Assembly: GCF_016082275.1 (NCBI RefSeq)
Contig: NZ_MOWM01000037.1
Location: 1-53,112, forward strand
DNA: 53,112 nucleotides
From: Variovorax sp. E3
GTDB taxonomy: Bacteria > Pseudomonadota > Gammaproteobacteria > Burkholderiales > Burkholderiaceae_C
Direction: 5' to 3'
The notes under the pieces were generated by a model. That model saw only the letters and a program-made list of their open reading frames with translations, had not been told where the DNA came from and ran no database searches. Every line of letters begins with the position of its first letter. Position 1 is the first letter of the stretch. Of this stretch, positions 40,712-48,398 are shown piece after piece. Position numbers and translations under genes: made by a program.

Positions 40712-43114
40712 ATGTTCAAACGCTCAAGCACCCCACCCAACGACGACGGCGCGAGGCCGGCCGATCCGAACCGCCGCTGGAAGCGCGTCGCCACGTGGGG
40801 CGGCATTGCGGTGGGCTCCGGCGCGCTGGTGGTGCTGGTTGCCGCCATCGTGGCCGTGGTCGCCATCTACCCGAAGCTGCCCGACGTGTCGGCGCTGGCC
40901 GACTACCGCCCCAAGCTGCCGCTGCGCGTGTATTCGGCCGAAGGCCAGATGATTGGCGAGTTCGGTGAAGAGCGCCGCAACCTCACGCCCTTCGCCAACA
41001 TTCCGAAGGTCATGAAAGACGCGGTGCTGGCCGTGGAAGACGCGCGCTTCTACGACCACGGCGGTGTCGACTACAAGGGCTTTGTGCGCGCGGCCGTGGC
41101 CAGCCTGAAGGGCGGGCGCAAGCAGGGCGCCTCGACCATCACGATGCAGGTGGCGCGCAACGTGTACCTCACGTCGGAGCGCACGCTGAGCCGCAAGACC
41201 TCCGAAATTTTGCTGGCGCTGCGGCTCGAGCAGCAGCTCACCAAGGACCAGATCCTGGAGATCTACCTGAACCAGATCTACCTGGGCAACCGGGCCTACG
41301 GTTTTGCCGCCGCCGCCGAAACCTACTTCGGCAAGCCGCTGCAGAACGTGACCATCGCCGAAGCCGCGATGCTGGCCGGCCTGCCCAAGGCGCCGGGCGC
41401 GAACAACCCCGTGGCCAACCCGCGCCGCGCGCGGGCACGGCAGCTCTACGTGATCGACCGCATGCAGGAAACCGGCTTCATCACCGCCGACCAGGCGGCC
41501 GCTGCGAAGAAGGAAGAGCTGCACCTGCGCGATGCCGCCGACCCGAACCGCCTGCATGCCGAGTACGTGGCCGAAACCGTGCGCCAGATGATGTACGCGC
41601 AATACGGCGACAGCATCTACACCAGCGGCCTGAAGGTCTACACCTCGCTGGTCGCGGCCGACCAGGCGGCGGCCTACAAGTCGCTGCGCAAGGGCATCAT
41701 GGACTACGAGCGCCGCCAGGCCTATCGCGGCCCCGAGAAGTTCGTCGACCTGCCGACCGATCAGAAGGAAGTCGACGAGGCCGTGGACGACGCGCTGGCC
41801 GAACACCCCGACAACGGCGACGTGATCGCGGCCGTGGTGCTCGATGCCAACCCGAAGGAAATCAGCGCCGTGCGCGCCAACGGCGAAACCATCCAGATCA
41901 CCGGCGAAGGGCTGAAGCCCGCGCAGTCGGGCCTGGCCGCCAAGGCACCGCCGAACATCAAGATCCGCCGCGGCGCGGTGATCCGCGTGGCGCGGACGCC
42001 CAAGAACACCTGGGAGATCACGCAGCTGCCCGAGGTCGAAGCGGCCTTCGTCGGCATGGACCCGCGCACCGGCGCCATCAAGGCGCTGGTCGGCGGTTTC
42101 GATTTCGGCAAGAACAAGTTCAACCACGTGACGCAGGCCTGGCGCCAGCCGGGCTCGAGCTTCAAGCCCTTCATCTATTCGGCCGCGCTGGAAAAAGGCT
42201 TCGCGCCCTCGACCATCGTGAACGATGCGCCGCTGCACTTCGACCCTTCCGAAAACGGCGGCCAGCCCTGGGAGCCGAAGAACTTCGAAGGCACCTACGA
42301 AGGCCCGATGCCGCTGCGCACCGCGCTCATGAAGTCGAAGAACCTGGTGACGCTGCGCGTGCTGCAGTCGATCGGCGCGCCGTACGCGCAAGACTGGGTC
42401 ACCAAGTTCGGCTTCGACAAGGACAAGCAGCCCGCCAACCTGCCGATGGGCCTGGGCGCCGGCTCGGTCACGCCGATGCAGATGGCGGTGGGCTACTCGG
42501 TGTTCGCCAACGGCGGCTACCGCGTCAACCCGTACCTGGTGACGCGCGTGACCGACATGAAAGACAAGGTCCTGATGGAAACCGAGCCGCCCGTGCTCGA
42601 CGAATCGCGCCGCGCCATCCCGCAGCGCAACGCCTTCATCATGAGTTCGCTGCTGCAGAGCGTGGTGCGCAACGGCACCGGCTTCAAGGCCTACCAGGCA
42701 CTGAAGCGCGACGACCTCTACGGCAAGACCGGCACCACCAACGACTCCTTCGACACCTGGTTCGCGGGCTTCCAGCCGACCATGGTCGGCGTGGCCTGGG
42801 TCGGCTACGACACGCCGCGCCAGCTCGGCGTGCGCGGCGAAACCGGCGGCAGCCTGAGCCTGCCGATCTGGACCGGCTACATGCAGACCGCGCTGCAAGG
42901 CGTGCCCGTGACGCAGCCGGCCGAGCCGCCGGGCGTGGCGCGCATCGACGGCGAGCTGTACTTCGACGACTTCACGCCGGGCCACAACGTGGCGAGCCTG
43001 GGCCTGGACAGCACCGACACGCCGCCGCCGCCCGCGGAAGAACTCACGGGCGCGCCCATCGGCGCACCGCCGCCGCCCGAAGAGCGCAACAAGATCCTGG
43101 ACTTCTTCCGCTGA
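40712..43114 (+). CDS. mrcA: Penicillin-binding protein 1A
   Basis: Bifunctional class A PBP of 800 residues. One N-terminal helix (GALVVLVAAIVAVVAIYP) precedes the GT51 glycosyltransferase domain (VLAVEDARFYDHGGVDYKG, GASTITMQVARN, ILEIYLNQIYLG), an OB-like insert, and the transpeptidase domain with SxxK in GSSFKPF (about residue 482), SxN in MKSKNLV and KTGTTN (about 671). It polymerises and cross-links peptidoglycan at the outer face of the inner membrane and is a beta-lactam target. It starts 13 bases after the GH3 stop, so it probably belongs to the creD operon. The frame is intact. Confidence 0.95.
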   Translation: MFKRSSTPPNDDGARPADPNRRWKRVATWGGIAVGSGALVVLVAAIVAVVAIYPKLPDVSALADYRPKLPLRVYSAEGQMIGEFGEERRNLTPFANIPKVMKDAVLAVEDARFYDHGGVDYKGFVRAAVASLKGGRKQGASTITMQVARNVYLTSERTLSRKTSEILLALRLEQQLTKDQILEIYLNQIYLGNRAYGFAAAAETYFGKPLQNVTIAEAAMLAGLPKAPGANNPVANPRRARARQLYVIDRMQETGFITADQAAAAKKEELHLRDAADPNRLHAEYVAETVRQMMYAQYGDSIYTSGLKVYTSLVAADQAAAYKSLRKGIMDYERRQAYRGPEKFVDLPTDQKEVDEAVDDALAEHPDNGDVIAAVVLDANPKEISAVRANGETIQITGEGLKPAQSGLAAKAPPNIKIRRGAVIRVARTPKNTWEITQLPEVEAAFVGMDPRTGAIKALVGGFDFGKNKFNHVTQAWRQPGSSFKPFIYSAALEKGFAPSTIVNDAPLHFDPSENGGQPWEPKNFEGTYEGPMPLRTALMKSKNLVTLRVLQSIGAPYAQDWVTKFGFDKDKQPANLPMGLGAGSVTPMQMAVGYSVFANGGYRVNPYLVTRVTDMKDKVLMETEPPVLDESRRAIPQRNAFIMSSLLQSVVRNGTGFKAYQALKRDDLYGKTGTTNDSFDTWFAGFQPTMVGVAWVGYDTPRQLGVRGETGGSLSLPIWTGYMQTALQGVPVTQPAEPPGVARIDGELYFDDFTPGHNVASLGLDSTDTPPPPAEELTGAPIGAPPPPEERNKILDFFR

Positions 43115-43199
43115 CGCGCAAGCCCGAAAAACACGGCGGGATGGCGGTGCCTACACTCGGTGCTGCTTCCCGCCTTTTTCTTTTCTTCCCCACGCATCC

Positions 43200-43805
43200 A
43201 TGGAAATTCTTACTCTGGTGGCGCTCATTGCCGCCGGCTTCTACATCCTCAAGTCCAGAGACCAGCGACAGCGCATCGCACTGCTGGGCAGCCACCTCGG
43301 CCGCTACCAGATCGAGAAGCTCATGGAGAGCCTCACGTCGGGCTACCTGCGCTGCCTGGGCGAAGACGATGCCGAGCGCCGCCAGCAGATCTGGAGCCTG
43401 CTCGACTCCACCGAGGAAAAACTCTCCGGCCAGTTCGACAGCTTCGCCGCCGAGTTCGCGCGCCTGCCCGAGCCGGTGACGCGCGTGAGCAAATTGCCCA
43501 TCGCGCTGCCGCTGGCGACCAGCATTTTTCCGGGTGCGAGTTTCGACTTTCGCCAGGTCCTGCTGATCCACGCGCGCGGCATTGCCGGCGTGATGCGCAA
43601 CGAGTCGAACCGCACGCCGAAGTCGAAGGCGTTCACCATGTCCGCCGAGCTGTTTTTGATGCAGCACAGCTGCCACTGGTATTGCAAGTCGAAGACCGTG
43701 GCGTCGGCGCGCATGCTCGCGCGGCACCAGACCTCGTATGAACAGCTGCTCGACGCGGTGAGCCCCGAAACCCGCAGCGCCTACGGCGCGCTCACGAGTC
43801 AGTGA
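43200..43805 (+). CDS. Hypothetical protein with N-terminal membrane helix
   Basis: The 201-residue product begins with a short helix (MEILTLVALIAAGFYILKS) followed by a soluble, mostly helical region (HLGRYQIEKLMESLTSGYLR, RRQQIWSLLDSTEEKLSGQF). It contains two Cys close together (HSCHWYCKSK). I do not recognise a family. It is on the same strand as PBP1A, about 85 bases after it, and its last seven bases overlap the end of creC on the other strand. Confidence 0.6.
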   Translation: MEILTLVALIAAGFYILKSRDQRQRIALLGSHLGRYQIEKLMESLTSGYLRCLGEDDAERRQQIWSLLDSTEEKLSGQFDSFAAEFARLPEPVTRVSKLPIALPLATSIFPGASFDFRQVLLIHARGIAGVMRNESNRTPKSKAFTMSAELFLMQHSCHWYCKSKTVASARMLARHQTSYEQLLDAVSPETRSAYGALTSQ

Positions 43806-45252
43806 TTGCGTCCGTGATGTGACGACAGCAACGGCAGCGTGAGCGTCGCCACCGCGCCGCCGCGCGCCGCGTTGCCCAGCTCGATGCGACCGCGGTGCAA
43901 TGCCGCGATCTCCTTCACGAGGCCAGCCCCAGCCCCGTGCTTTTCTTCTGGCTGTGCGGCCGGGCCAGCGAATAGAACTTCTGGAAAACTTTTTCCTGCG
44001 CGTACTCCGGTATGCCCGGGCCGTGGTCGCGCACGCTCACGCGCGCCAGCTTCGACGTGGTTTCCAGCGTGATCAATATCTCGCTGTCGCGCGGTGAAAA
44101 ATCCAGGGCGTTGTCGAGCAGGTTGCTGATCGCGCGGCGCAGCAGGAACGGGTCGCCTTCGGTGCTGGCTTCGGTGCGGATGTTCACCAGCAGCCTGATG
44201 TTGCGCTTGGCCGCCGCGGGTTGCGCGCTGAGGGCGATGTCGTCGATCAGCGAAGCCAGCGCCACCGGTTCGGTGCGGTCCAGCGCACGCCGCGTTTCGA
44301 GTGCGGTGAGCTCCATCATGCGGTCGACGATTTCCTGGATGCGCTGGGTTTCGCGTTCGATGTTTTTCAGGAAACGTTCACGCTCGACGTGCGGCATCGA
44401 CGGTTCCTGCAGCAGCTCGGCCGCGCCGCGAATGGCCGAGAGCGGGCTCTTCACTTCGTGCGTGAAGGTCTGCACGTAGTCGGCCACGTAGTTGCGTCCG
44501 GTCAATGCATCGCGCATTTCGCTGAAGCCGCTGCGCACGCCGTCGATGGCGCGCCGCACCATGCGCGCAAGGCTCAGGCTGCGCTGCGCGCGCACCCAGT
44601 TCCAGTAGTCCGAAATCAGCCCGAAGGGCCGCACCAGCCACACCGACACGATCAGGGCCAGCAGCAACAGCGCCAGGCCCGAGCCCACGCCGACCCACAG
44701 CGTGCGGGCCCGCGCGTCTTCCACGAACTGGCCGAAGCTCTGCACCGGCTTGCCCACGCTGACCATGCCGACGATTTCGTTGTTCCAGCGGATCGGCGCG
44801 CCCACGTACATGACCGAGGTGCGCGGGTCGCCGTCGACGTCGCGCGAGGTGCGCGCGCCGTACAGGCCGGCGAGCGTGCGGCTCACGTCCATCCACTGCG
44901 AATAGTCGGCGCCCAGGTGCCTGCCGAGCGAATCGAACATGACGCGGCCGTTGCGGTCGGTCACGTACACGCGCAGCTCGACCTGGCTCTTGTGCAGGTT
45001 GTAGATCTGCGCCGAGAACTCGCGCGCGTAGGCGGTGCGGAACAGCGGCTCCAGCCGCGCGGTGTTGATGGCGCCGGCGATCACGTCCTGCTCGACCAGG
45101 CTGGCCAGCAGTTGCGAGGTCTCGACCAGCGATTCCTCCGCCGACTCGCGGTAACGCGGGTCGATGTCCGAAACGACGCGGTACAGCAGGAAGGCGATGC
45201 CCGCCGTGTAGATCAGCAGGATGCCGATGAAGATCCGCGTGCGCCTGGTCAC
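43799..45252 (-). CDS. creC: Sensor histidine kinase CreC (one frame break near the end)
   Basis: CreC senses growth and cell-wall conditions and phosphorylates CreB. It has an N-terminal helix (IFIGILLIYTAGIAFLLYRV), a periplasmic sensor of about 150 residues, a second helix (LALLLLALIVSVWLV), then H box FTHEVKSPLSAIRGAAELL, N box LLDNALDFSP, and DHGPGIPE, FQKFYSLARP and STGLGLA. One missing base near 43918 truncates the open frame just after GLGLA. Restored, it continues VKEIAALHRGRIELG...VATLTLPLL and ends at 43799, giving 484 residues, close to E. coli CreC. Its start overlaps the creB stop by four bases. Confidence 0.93.
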
Positions 45253-46043
45253 GACGCCTTGGCTGGCAATTCTTCGTTCAATGCGTAGCCGGTGCCGCGC
45301 AGCGTGCGGATCGGCTCCACATCGGGCGCCACCGCCTTGAGCTTGGCGCGCAGGGTCTTGATGTGCGCGTCGACCGTGCGGTCGAAGCTGTCGCTGGCGT
45401 CGTCCCAGACCAGTTCGAGCAATTCGTCGCGCGTGAACACGCGCCCCGGGCGCTGCACGAGCAGGCGAAGCAGGCCGTATTCGTAGCGCGAGAGTTCAAG
45501 CAGCCGTCCGTAATAGCGGATCTGCATCCGCTCGTTGTCGAGCGAGAAGGGCATTGCAGGGGTCTGCGGCGCCGCAGGATGCGGCGCGGGCGCGATTTGA
45601 TGGGGTACCCCATGGTTTTGTGTCGGCGGCGTTCCCGGGCTTCCTGGCGCGTTTCTGGCGCTGCGCCGCAGGATCGTTCGCACGCGAGCAACCAGCTCGC
45701 GCGGCGAAAACGGCTTGGCAATGTAGTCGTCGGCACCGAGTTCCAGGCCCACCACGCGGTCTATTTCGTCGCTGCGGGCCGTCAAGAACACCATCGGCAC
45801 CTCCGGGCCCCCCATCGACTGGTTGAGCGCCTGCAGGCGTTTGAAGAGCTCGAAACCGTTCAGGTCGGGCAATCCGATGTCCAGGATCGCCAGCGCGGGC
45901 GGTTCCTGCGCGAACTGCGCAATCGCTTCTTCGGCCGTCGGGCACCAGATGGGGGTGAATCCGTCGCTCTTCAGGACGTACTGCAGCGTGTCGGCGATGC
46001 CCGATTCGTCTTCGGCAATCAGGATCCGGGGTTTGAAGCTCAT
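45249..46043 (-). CDS. creB: Response regulator CreB
   Basis: The OmpR/PhoB-type regulator of 264 residues has a receiver domain (acidic pair in IAEDESG, phospho-acceptor in AILDIGLPDLNGFELF, TAR, and Lys in YIAKPFSPRELVARV) and a winged helix (LSRYEYGLLRLLVQRPGRVF, then FDRTVDAHIKTLRAKLK). It is longer than E. coli CreB (229) because of a ~40-residue Pro/Ala-rich linker between the domains (residues ~125-165), which contains a 14-base DNA palindrome. It should bind TTCAC-N6-TTCAC repeats; one exact copy lies at 37854. Confidence 0.93.
   Translation of the reverse strand: MSFKPRILIAEDESGIADTLQYVLKSDGFTPIWCPTAEEAIAQFAQEPPALAILDIGLPDLNGFELFKRLQALNQSMGGPEVPMVFLTARSDEIDRVVGLELGADDYIAKPFSPRELVARVRTILRRSARNAPGSPGTPPTQNHGVPHQIAPAPHPAAPQTPAMPFSLDNERMQIRYYGRLLELSRYEYGLLRLLVQRPGRVFTRDELLELVWDDASDSFDRTVDAHIKTLRAKLKAVAPDVEPIRTLRGTGYALNEELPAKAS
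45600..45613. repeat. 14-base perfect palindrome in the creB linker
   Basis: ATGGGGTACCCCAT is fully self-complementary. It lies in the interdomain linker codons of creB, where the protein sequence is unconstrained; it may be a protein-binding site, a small inserted element, or chance. Confidence 0.5.
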
Positions 46044-46602
46044 CCGCGGATGTTAGCGAGGGGCGCGGCGGCGCAAGGACCGGTTTTCGACCAAGGCGCC
46101 GGGGCCGGCGCGGCCTTTCGCTTTTTTTCGGGCGCGGCGTTTGCCTCTTCTGTCTTCTTATTCTTCTTATTCAAATTAGTAGTAGTAGATAAGGGTTGCC
46201 CTCCTCTGTGGACATGCCTGTTTTTTCGTTATGCGACAACGACTTGTCATGCCCGTGTCACTGTGCGCAGCCGCGCTTTGCGGATGTACCCGGCAAATGA
46301 ACAACATTGGGTAACCCGCCGGCGCTGTGGATAACCCATGGCTTTTGCAAAAACTGTCCCCAGAGTTGTCCTTTGACACCCCCCTGGAAATCTGCCAAAG
46401 ACGTTTTTCGGGCAGGGAAATTCATTGCTCAAAAATAGGCAGTCTGTATATTTCTCTTGTAAATCAAGGACTTGCAACGGCCCTACAGAGAAGCTCCAAC
46501 GTTACCCACAGAGTTGTCCAAGTTTTGCGGGGAGAACGTGCAGGAACGCTTCGAGGCCGCGGGCGACCCGGCTTTTTTTCTTCAACCTACAAGATTTCGA
46601 AC
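46044..46602. other. 559-base AT-richer intergenic region with DnaA-box-like motifs
   Basis: It lies between creB (minus) and the TerB-like gene (plus). Much of it is visibly less GC-rich than the flanking genes. It contains a perfect DnaA box TGTGGATAA (46326-46334), a one-mismatch box TTACCCACA (46502-46510), and an 11-base direct repeat CAGAGTTGTCC (46361-46371 and 46509-46519), each copy preceded by a CCC-containing box-like sequence. Several T-runs occur. No convincing gene is seen; frames opening at 46327 or 46425 have no supported product upstream of the TerB-like start. Confidence 0.5.
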
Positions 46603-47558
46603 ATGACACCTTCTGAAACACAGGCCATCGTGACCCTGAGCCTTCTGGCTGCCTTCGTGGACGGCGAAAAGCACGAACGCGAACGCGCCGAGATCAAGCG
46701 GATCGCCGAGGGCCTGTCGCAGAGCGACGGCCTGAACCTGCCGACGCTCTACCAGGACGTGCTGATGAAGCGGGTCTCGCTGGCGTCGGTGGCGGGGGAA
46801 CTGAAAAGCACGGAGTCGCGCCAGCTCGCCTACGAGATGGCGGTGTGCGTGTGCGATGCCGACGGCACGCAGTCGGAGCCCGAGCGCATGTTCCTGGCGG
46901 ACGTGCGCACGTCGCTGGGGCTGGACGCGTCGGCGGCCGGTTTTTCGCAGCGGGCGGAAGAAATCGCGGCGGTGCCCGTGGCGGCAGCCGTCGGCGTGGC
47001 AACCGCTGCCGGGACGGCGGTGGCCGCGGCGCCGGCTTCACCGGACAGCGCCGAGCTCGACAAGTCGATCCTCAACGCCGCCATCCTCAACGGCGCGCTC
47101 GAGCTGCTGCCCGAAACGCTCTCGACCATGGCGATCATTCCGCTGCAGATGAAGCTGGTGTATCGCATCGGCCAGGCGCACGGCTACCAGCTCGATTCGG
47201 GCCACATCAAGGATTTTCTGGCCACGGTCGGCGTGGGCCTGACCTCGCAGTACCTGGAGCAGGCCGGGCGCAAGCTGCTCGGCGGCTTGCTGGGCAAGGT
47301 CGGCGGCGGCCTGCTGCGCGGGCTGGGCAACCAGGCCGTGAGTTCGGGCATGAGCTTTGCCGCGCCTACGCGCTGGGCCATGTGGCCAAGCGCTACTACG
47401 CTGGCGGCCGCACGCTCTCGACGCAGATGCTGAAAGACGCGTTCTCGGGCGTGGTGAAGGAAGGGCAGGGCCTGCAGACGCAGTACCTGCCGGCCATTCA
47501 GGAGAAGGCCCGCACGCTGGATGCGGGCAAGGTGCTGTCGCTGGTGCGCGGCGCCTGA
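46603..47558 (+). CDS. TerB-like / YcjF-like protein (one frame break)
   Basis: About 318 residues after restoring one base near 47365 (SSGMSFA then YALGHVAKRYY). The start is the ATG at 46603; the open frame extends further upstream into the intergenic region without support. Residues 1-115 match the TerB fold (LSLLAAFVDGEKHERERAEI, YEMAVCVCDADGTQSEPERM), linked to tellurite resistance and general stress. An Ala/Val-rich linker follows, then a C-terminal region (MAIIPLQMKLVYRIGQAHGY, GGRTLSTQMLKDAF) like the YcjF/DUF697 membrane-associated domain. The role is unknown; a membrane-stress function is plausible by family. Confidence 0.8.
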
Positions 47559-47585
47559 ACGGGCTTTTCCGGGAACACCGTGGAA

Positions 47586-47667
47586 CCGGCTTTGCCGGGC
47601 CACCGGTGTTGCCCCCGGCGAGGGGGTTGGCGCAGCGACACGAAGTGCGCGAAGCCTGGGGGCGTGC
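47586..47667. repeat. GC-rich intergenic repeat-like element with hairpins
   Basis: CCGGCTTTGCCGG, then a CCCCC-GGCGA-GGGGG hairpin (47612-47626), then a run containing CACGAAGTGCGCGAAGCC. I have met similar CCCCC...GGGGG / CACTTCGTG elements between genes in Variovorax and Acidovorax. It lies between the convergent TerB-like and cueR genes and could also terminate transcription. Confidence 0.4.
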
Positions 47668-48066
47668 CTAGTTCGCCAGATCGTCCAGGATCGGGCAATC
47701 CGGGCGGGCGTCGCCGTGGCAGCAGTGCACCAGGTGGGCCAGCGTGTTGCGCATCGACTGCATGTCGGCAATGCGCTGCTCCAGTTCACCCAGGTGCTTT
47801 TCGGCGATGCGCTTCACGCTCGAGCTGGCGCGGCGGCGGTTGTGCCACAGCCCCACCAGCTCCGCGATTTCCTCCATCGAGAAACCGAGGTCGCGCGAGC
47901 GCTTGATGAAGCGCAGCGTGTGGATGTCGGCGTCGTCGTACTGGCGATAGCCGCTCTCGGTGCGCGCCACCGCCGGCAGCAGGCCCAGCCCTTCGTAATG
48001 CCGGACCATGCGGGCCGACACGCCGGAGCGCTGCGCCGCTTCGCCGATGGCGACGTGGCCGGTCAT
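47668..48066 (-). CDS. cueR: Cu(I)-responsive MerR-family regulator CueR
   Basis: The 132-residue protein has an N-terminal MerR winged helix (AIGEAAQRSGVSARMVRHYE, then LLPAVARTESGYRQY), a dimerisation helix, and a C-terminal metal loop with Cys at residues 115/116 and 124 (CCHGDARPDCPIL), the CueR pattern for Cu(I), Ag(I) or Au(I). It should activate the adjacent copA and copZ promoters by untwisting a 19-base spacer. Its ATG overlaps the copZ stop (ATGA), so it is co-expressed with copZ. Confidence 0.94.
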   Translation of the reverse strand: MTGHVAIGEAAQRSGVSARMVRHYEGLGLLPAVARTESGYRQYDDADIHTLRFIKRSRDLGFSMEEIAELVGLWHNRRRASSSVKRIAEKHLGELEQRIADMQSMRNTLAHLVHCCHGDARPDCPILDDLAN

Positions 48067-48257
48067 TGGACGGCGTAGCCCGCGTTTTCGATCGCCGCCA
48101 CGATGTCCTTGCGCGGCTGCTCGCTCAGCACGTCGACATGGCCGGTGGCAAGGTCGACCGTGACCTGCGCTTCGGGATCGACCGTCTGCACGGCGTTCTG
48201 CACCGCGTTCACGCAATGGCCGCAGCTCATGCCCGTGACCTGGAATTTCTGGCTCAT
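48063..48257 (-). CDS. copZ: Copper chaperone CopZ (HMA domain)
   Basis: The 64-residue protein is a single heavy-metal-associated domain with the Cu(I)-binding motif GMSCGHC (Cys12, Cys15) and the usual beta-alpha-beta-beta-alpha-beta length. It delivers Cu(I) in the cytoplasm, probably to CopA and CueR. It is divergent from copA and is followed directly by cueR. Confidence 0.95.
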   Translation of the reverse strand: MSQKFQVTGMSCGHCVNAVQNAVQTVDPEAQVTVDLATGHVDVLSEQPRKDIVAAIENAGYAVQ

Positions 48258-48361
48258 CGTGTTTGCTCCTGTTGAAATGAGGGGAGTGAAGGGGAAGAAG
48301 CCGCAAGTTTGAACCCTCTCACGATGTCAATGTCCAGCGAAGGGGCACTGAAAATCTCCGC

Positions 48362-48392
48362 TTGACCTTCACATGGTGTGAGGCTTTAGCCT
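48362..48392 (+). promoter_or_regulatory. CueR-controlled copA promoter
   Basis: A -35 TTGACC (48362-48367) and a -10 TAGCCT (48387-48392) are separated by 19 bases, the long spacer required by MerR-type activators. The spacer holds the imperfect dyad CCTTCACA-TGG-TGTGAGG, expected for CueR. The predicted transcript start (about 48398-48400) coincides with the copA ATG at 48399. Confidence 0.75.
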
Positions 48393-48398
48393 TGGCAC

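Noticed and set aside
40724..42985. A 753-codon minus-strand open frame opposite PBP1A
   Set aside because: Shadow of mrcA with typical antisense composition. The similar frame opposite copA (48369-50690) was rejected for the same reason.
46327..46602. Coding start of the TerB-like gene upstream at 46327
   Set aside because: The upstream part of the frame runs through the AT-rich DnaA-box region, has no family similarity, and the ATG at 46603 begins the TerB domain directly.
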